A stretch of DNA of 64,000 nucleotides from Actinomortierella ambigua. Its lineage: Eukaryota; Mortierellomycota; Mortierellomycetes; Mortierellales; Mortierellaceae. Below are positions 61,833 to 64,000 of the stretch, in pieces. A model generated the notes under the pieces. That model was not told the origin of the DNA. It saw only the letters and a program-made list of their open reading frames with translations, and searched no databases. Numbering within the stretch: the first letter of the stretch is position 1; the number at the start of each line of letters is the position of its first letter. The stretch is from NCBI GenBank assembly GCA_016098155.1, contig JAAAJB010000112.1, positions 1-64,000 on the forward strand. Direction: 5' to 3'. Made by a program: the position numbers and the translations under genes.

Positions 61833-62354
61833 ATCCTGCATAAGCCCCCTGCGAAATTTATACTATTTCAGGGTCAGGGCGAGGAAAACGCTGCGGAACC
61901 ATAGTGGCCCAAGGAGTTTTTTCTCCTCCATACAAAAACCTCTCGTTCTCCCTTGCTTCTCTCGTTGGTTCCTTTCTTCTTTCTGCCATGTTGACTTTCG
62001 TTTACTTTCTACCTTTGTAGCTGGTCACCTTGTGATCTCTCTCCTTCCTCCCCTAACAAGATGTCCGCACAAAGAACCACGGCACCTTGGCCTGTTGTGT
62101 ACAAACATCGCTCTCTTTTTGGTGTTTAATACCAACAGGGGAGCAGCTGCACGCTGTCCTCCTTCTAACCTGGCGATCTACATATCTTTTCTCATGGAGA
62201 AGCGGTCTCCATAAACAGCTTTCTCCATCCAAGCAGTGAGGGACGCTGTATACTGCGCCATCGCTTGGTGGTATAGGTGTACCACCCATAGTTAGATCGT
62301 GACTTCATTACTATTTCAATTTGCATTCACATCTTCCTCATTTGTCCATCGAAC

Positions 62355-63778
62355 ATGTCTTTTTCTGTTGTACATCATAAAAGATCTAAAGGGAAGAGGC
62401 TTTCATCCGAGGAGCGTCGGGCTATCTTACATTGCTATAGCGTCTGCGACCGTGAGAGACAAACTGGCAGTGTTGTGTCGACAGGGAACCCAGTCCTGCG
62501 CACAGCTCGATATCTGGGGATGTCACAAAATACGATTAGAGACACGCTGCAGGGCACGGGCGCTCAAGATTATCGAGGCCAGTATTGTCGAGAATCCACG
62601 GCGTCGGTTATTGGGCCTCGCCTTCGAGAGATCGTGGCCGAAATGAATGCCAAAGGAGAGGTAGTGACAGTCAGCCGAGTTTGTGCACGCATCGGTCATC
62701 TGTGGAACGGAATCACGCTGCCGAAGCGCGAGACTATCCGTAAAGCTATGTATACTGTGGGACTCTGCTACAGCGATGTGAAAAAAGCTAAGAACCACGT
62801 CGAGACAGATGATATCAAGACCAAGTGCAGGCGCTATCTACTGGAGAGAATCTCGGAAAAACTGAAGGATGCATTGTTCGTCTGGATAGACGAGTCATAT
62901 TGTCACCAACACCATGTTTGTTCCAAGGTGAGATCTTCTTTGCTGACTTTGTTATTGATTTCACTAGCTATTCTCATCCAAATTGACCAGATATTGACAA
63001 TTATGAATAGTCTTGGTTTACAAAAGACATGGTGGTAGCTCGCAGGCAACGAGGGCGGAAGTACATTATGATTCATGCTGGCTGTGAGCATGGATGGATC
63101 GGAGAACCATTAATATGGATAGCAAAGAATGGTGCTGATGACTACCACGACAACATGAACGCGATGATTTTCGAGAATTACTTTAGAGAGCTGTGTACAT
63201 TCTGCCAGGCAAAAGGTCTCGAGAATGTTGTCTTTTGTCTGGACAATGCCAGCTACCATCGATGCGAATTCAATGATCCGGTGGCCTGTAGCCCGCGCCG
63301 CAAGACCCTCTCCCAACTCTCAAAGGCAGATTTGGTACAGCGACTTGTCGATCGAGGTGCCAAGAAGGATCTGCTGAGCTCCCTCACGAAGGCCGAGTTG
63401 TATGCTATGGCACGGCAGCCAAAATACTCGCGTCCCCTGGCTGTAGAGGAGATCTCACGGAGACATGGGTACCATGTATTATGGCTTCCGCCGTATCACC
63501 CAGAGCTCAATCCGATCGAGGAAGCATGGGGCATTGTGAAAGGGCATGTATTGTTCAACAACGATGACTCCAGTTTCGAGCGTGTGAAAGCCCTTCTTTT
63601 GGAAGGGATAGCAAAGGCCGACATAGTGCGGCCAAACCTTGTTAAAAGAGTGGTAGACAGAGAGAAAGCACTTTTCGGGCACACTCAATTCCACAATCTT
63701 GTCATGGGGCTGGTCACCTGGTCACACAATAAAAGTCAATCACAAAACAAAAGGCTATCTCTCTTGCCACCCTTTTGA
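62355..63778 (+). CDS. DDE transposase, Tc1/mariner-IS630-like, one intron
   Basis: Exons 62355-62927 and 63011-63778 give 446 residues. The N-terminal part (about 1-130) is a helix-turn-helix DNA-binding region (LSSEERRAILHCYSV, RTARYLGMSQNTIRDTL). The catalytic DDE_3 core has the first Asp in FVWIDESY (about 179), the second in VFCLDNASYH (about 268) and the final acid in the HPELNPIEEAWG block. Between the second and third catalytic residues lies an insert resembling a SAP motif (LSQLSKADLVQRLVDRGAK, then LTKAELYAMA). The frame is fully open with all catalytic residues, so it could be active or domesticated. The 83-nt GT-AG intron falls in phase 0 after CSK. No convincing inverted repeats flank it. 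Confidence 0.85.
62355..63778 (+). mobile_element. DNA transposon, ends not determined
   Basis: Only the transposase gene is defined. Left of it are transposon-like fragments, and right of it is simple-sequence C/T DNA starting 25 bp after the stop. Target-site duplication and terminal repeats could not be identified by eye, so the element's limits are unknown. Confidence 0.5.
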
Positions 63779-63813
63779 GTCTTCTCCCTCACATACACAC
63801 ACACACACTTTTT

Positions 63814-63990
63814 CTTTTCATCCGCTCTTCTCTACTCTTCTCTACTCTTCTCTCTCACACAACACACACACTCTCTCTCTTTTCACCCGCTCTTCTCCAC
63901 TCTTCTCTCACACACAACACACTCTCTCTTCTCACCCCCAGCACTCTTCTTCTCCCTCTCAAACACTCTTCTCATCTTCCGCACTGTTCT
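63814..63990. repeat. Imperfect tandem repeat of CTCTTCTCTACT/ACACAC units
   Basis: A unit of roughly 65 bp beginning CTTTTCAYCCGCTCTTCTC recurs at about 63814 and 63879, with a partial third copy near 63928. Each unit mixes TCTTCTC with CACACAACACAC. It continues to near the window edge. Confidence 0.6.
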
Positions 63991-64000
63991 CCTTCGACGG

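Larger units (their letters stand above)
59207..62354. other. 3.1 kb region with repeats and transposon debris
   Basis: No ordinary gene is supported. It holds GA-rich DNA at 59550-59590 and 59874-59925, an isolated 208-codon frame on the minus strand (60109-60735), a transposon-terminus-like sequence at 61814-61832 and scrambled short frames at 61150-61640 that may be transposon remains. A 7-bp palindrome around 62267-62286 (GGTGGTA and TACCACC) lies 70 bp before the transposase gene. Confidence 0.45.

Overview
This is a 64 kb window of an intron-rich fungal nuclear genome. The gene set fits an early-diverging filamentous fungus, most likely Mortierellomycota/Mucoromycota. The grounds are a class C (GABA-B-like) receptor with a Venus-flytrap ectodomain, a Shewanella-like phosphatase, a two-domain FEX fluoride channel, pyrimidine-rich leaders before start codons, abundant (CT)n and poly-T tracts, and long polyQ/polyN/polyS low-complexity proteins. 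The lineage call is inference. There are no prokaryotic operons, no CRISPR array, and no rRNA or tRNA gene that I could find.

Layout, left to right: a 5'-truncated Sel1-repeat protein; phosphoglucomutase (+, 6 exons); a pseudokinase-ankyrin fusion (-); a stand-alone RRM protein related to the RRM half of cyclophilin E (+); a secreted single-pass membrane protein (+); MCM7 (+, 6 exons, with a 30-bp minisatellite in intron 1); a FEX-type fluoride channel (-); a 4.5 kb gene-poor stretch; a class C GPCR with a PH-like domain in its tail (+, 8 exons); an IPT/TIG-ankyrin-proline-rich protein (-); a mitochondrial carrier with 19-nt and 38-nt exons (-, first exon unresolved); SEN54 (+); a putative mitochondrial membrane protein (-); the BOS1 SNARE (+); a YPK/SGK-type AGC kinase (-, with a 10-N assembly gap in a 1.4 kb intron); a Shewanella-like PPP phosphatase (+); a 68-residue tail-anchored protein (-); DCP2 (+); a 1383-residue low-complexity membrane protein (-); a transposon-scarred stretch; and a DDE transposase carrying one intron (+).

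Most genes are housekeeping and do not form a pathway cluster: replication licensing, tRNA splicing, mRNA decapping, ER-Golgi fusion, TORC2-type signalling and sugar phosphate metabolism. Adjacent genes often converge with short 3' gaps or diverge from shared promoters.

The most interesting signals are in splicing. The SLP phosphatase only recovers its invariant GDxVDRG motif if two successive 2-nt exons (GG, then AG) are included. DCP2 is restored exactly by an AT-AC intron with a U12-like donor. Three of about 54 modelled introns are GC-AG. Other unusual points are the receptor-PH fusion, the kinase domain that lost its catalytic Asp next to ankyrin repeats, and the cyclophilin-type RRM without a cyclophilin domain. 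All exon models were made by eye from frame, splice consensus and family motifs; transcript data would settle them.
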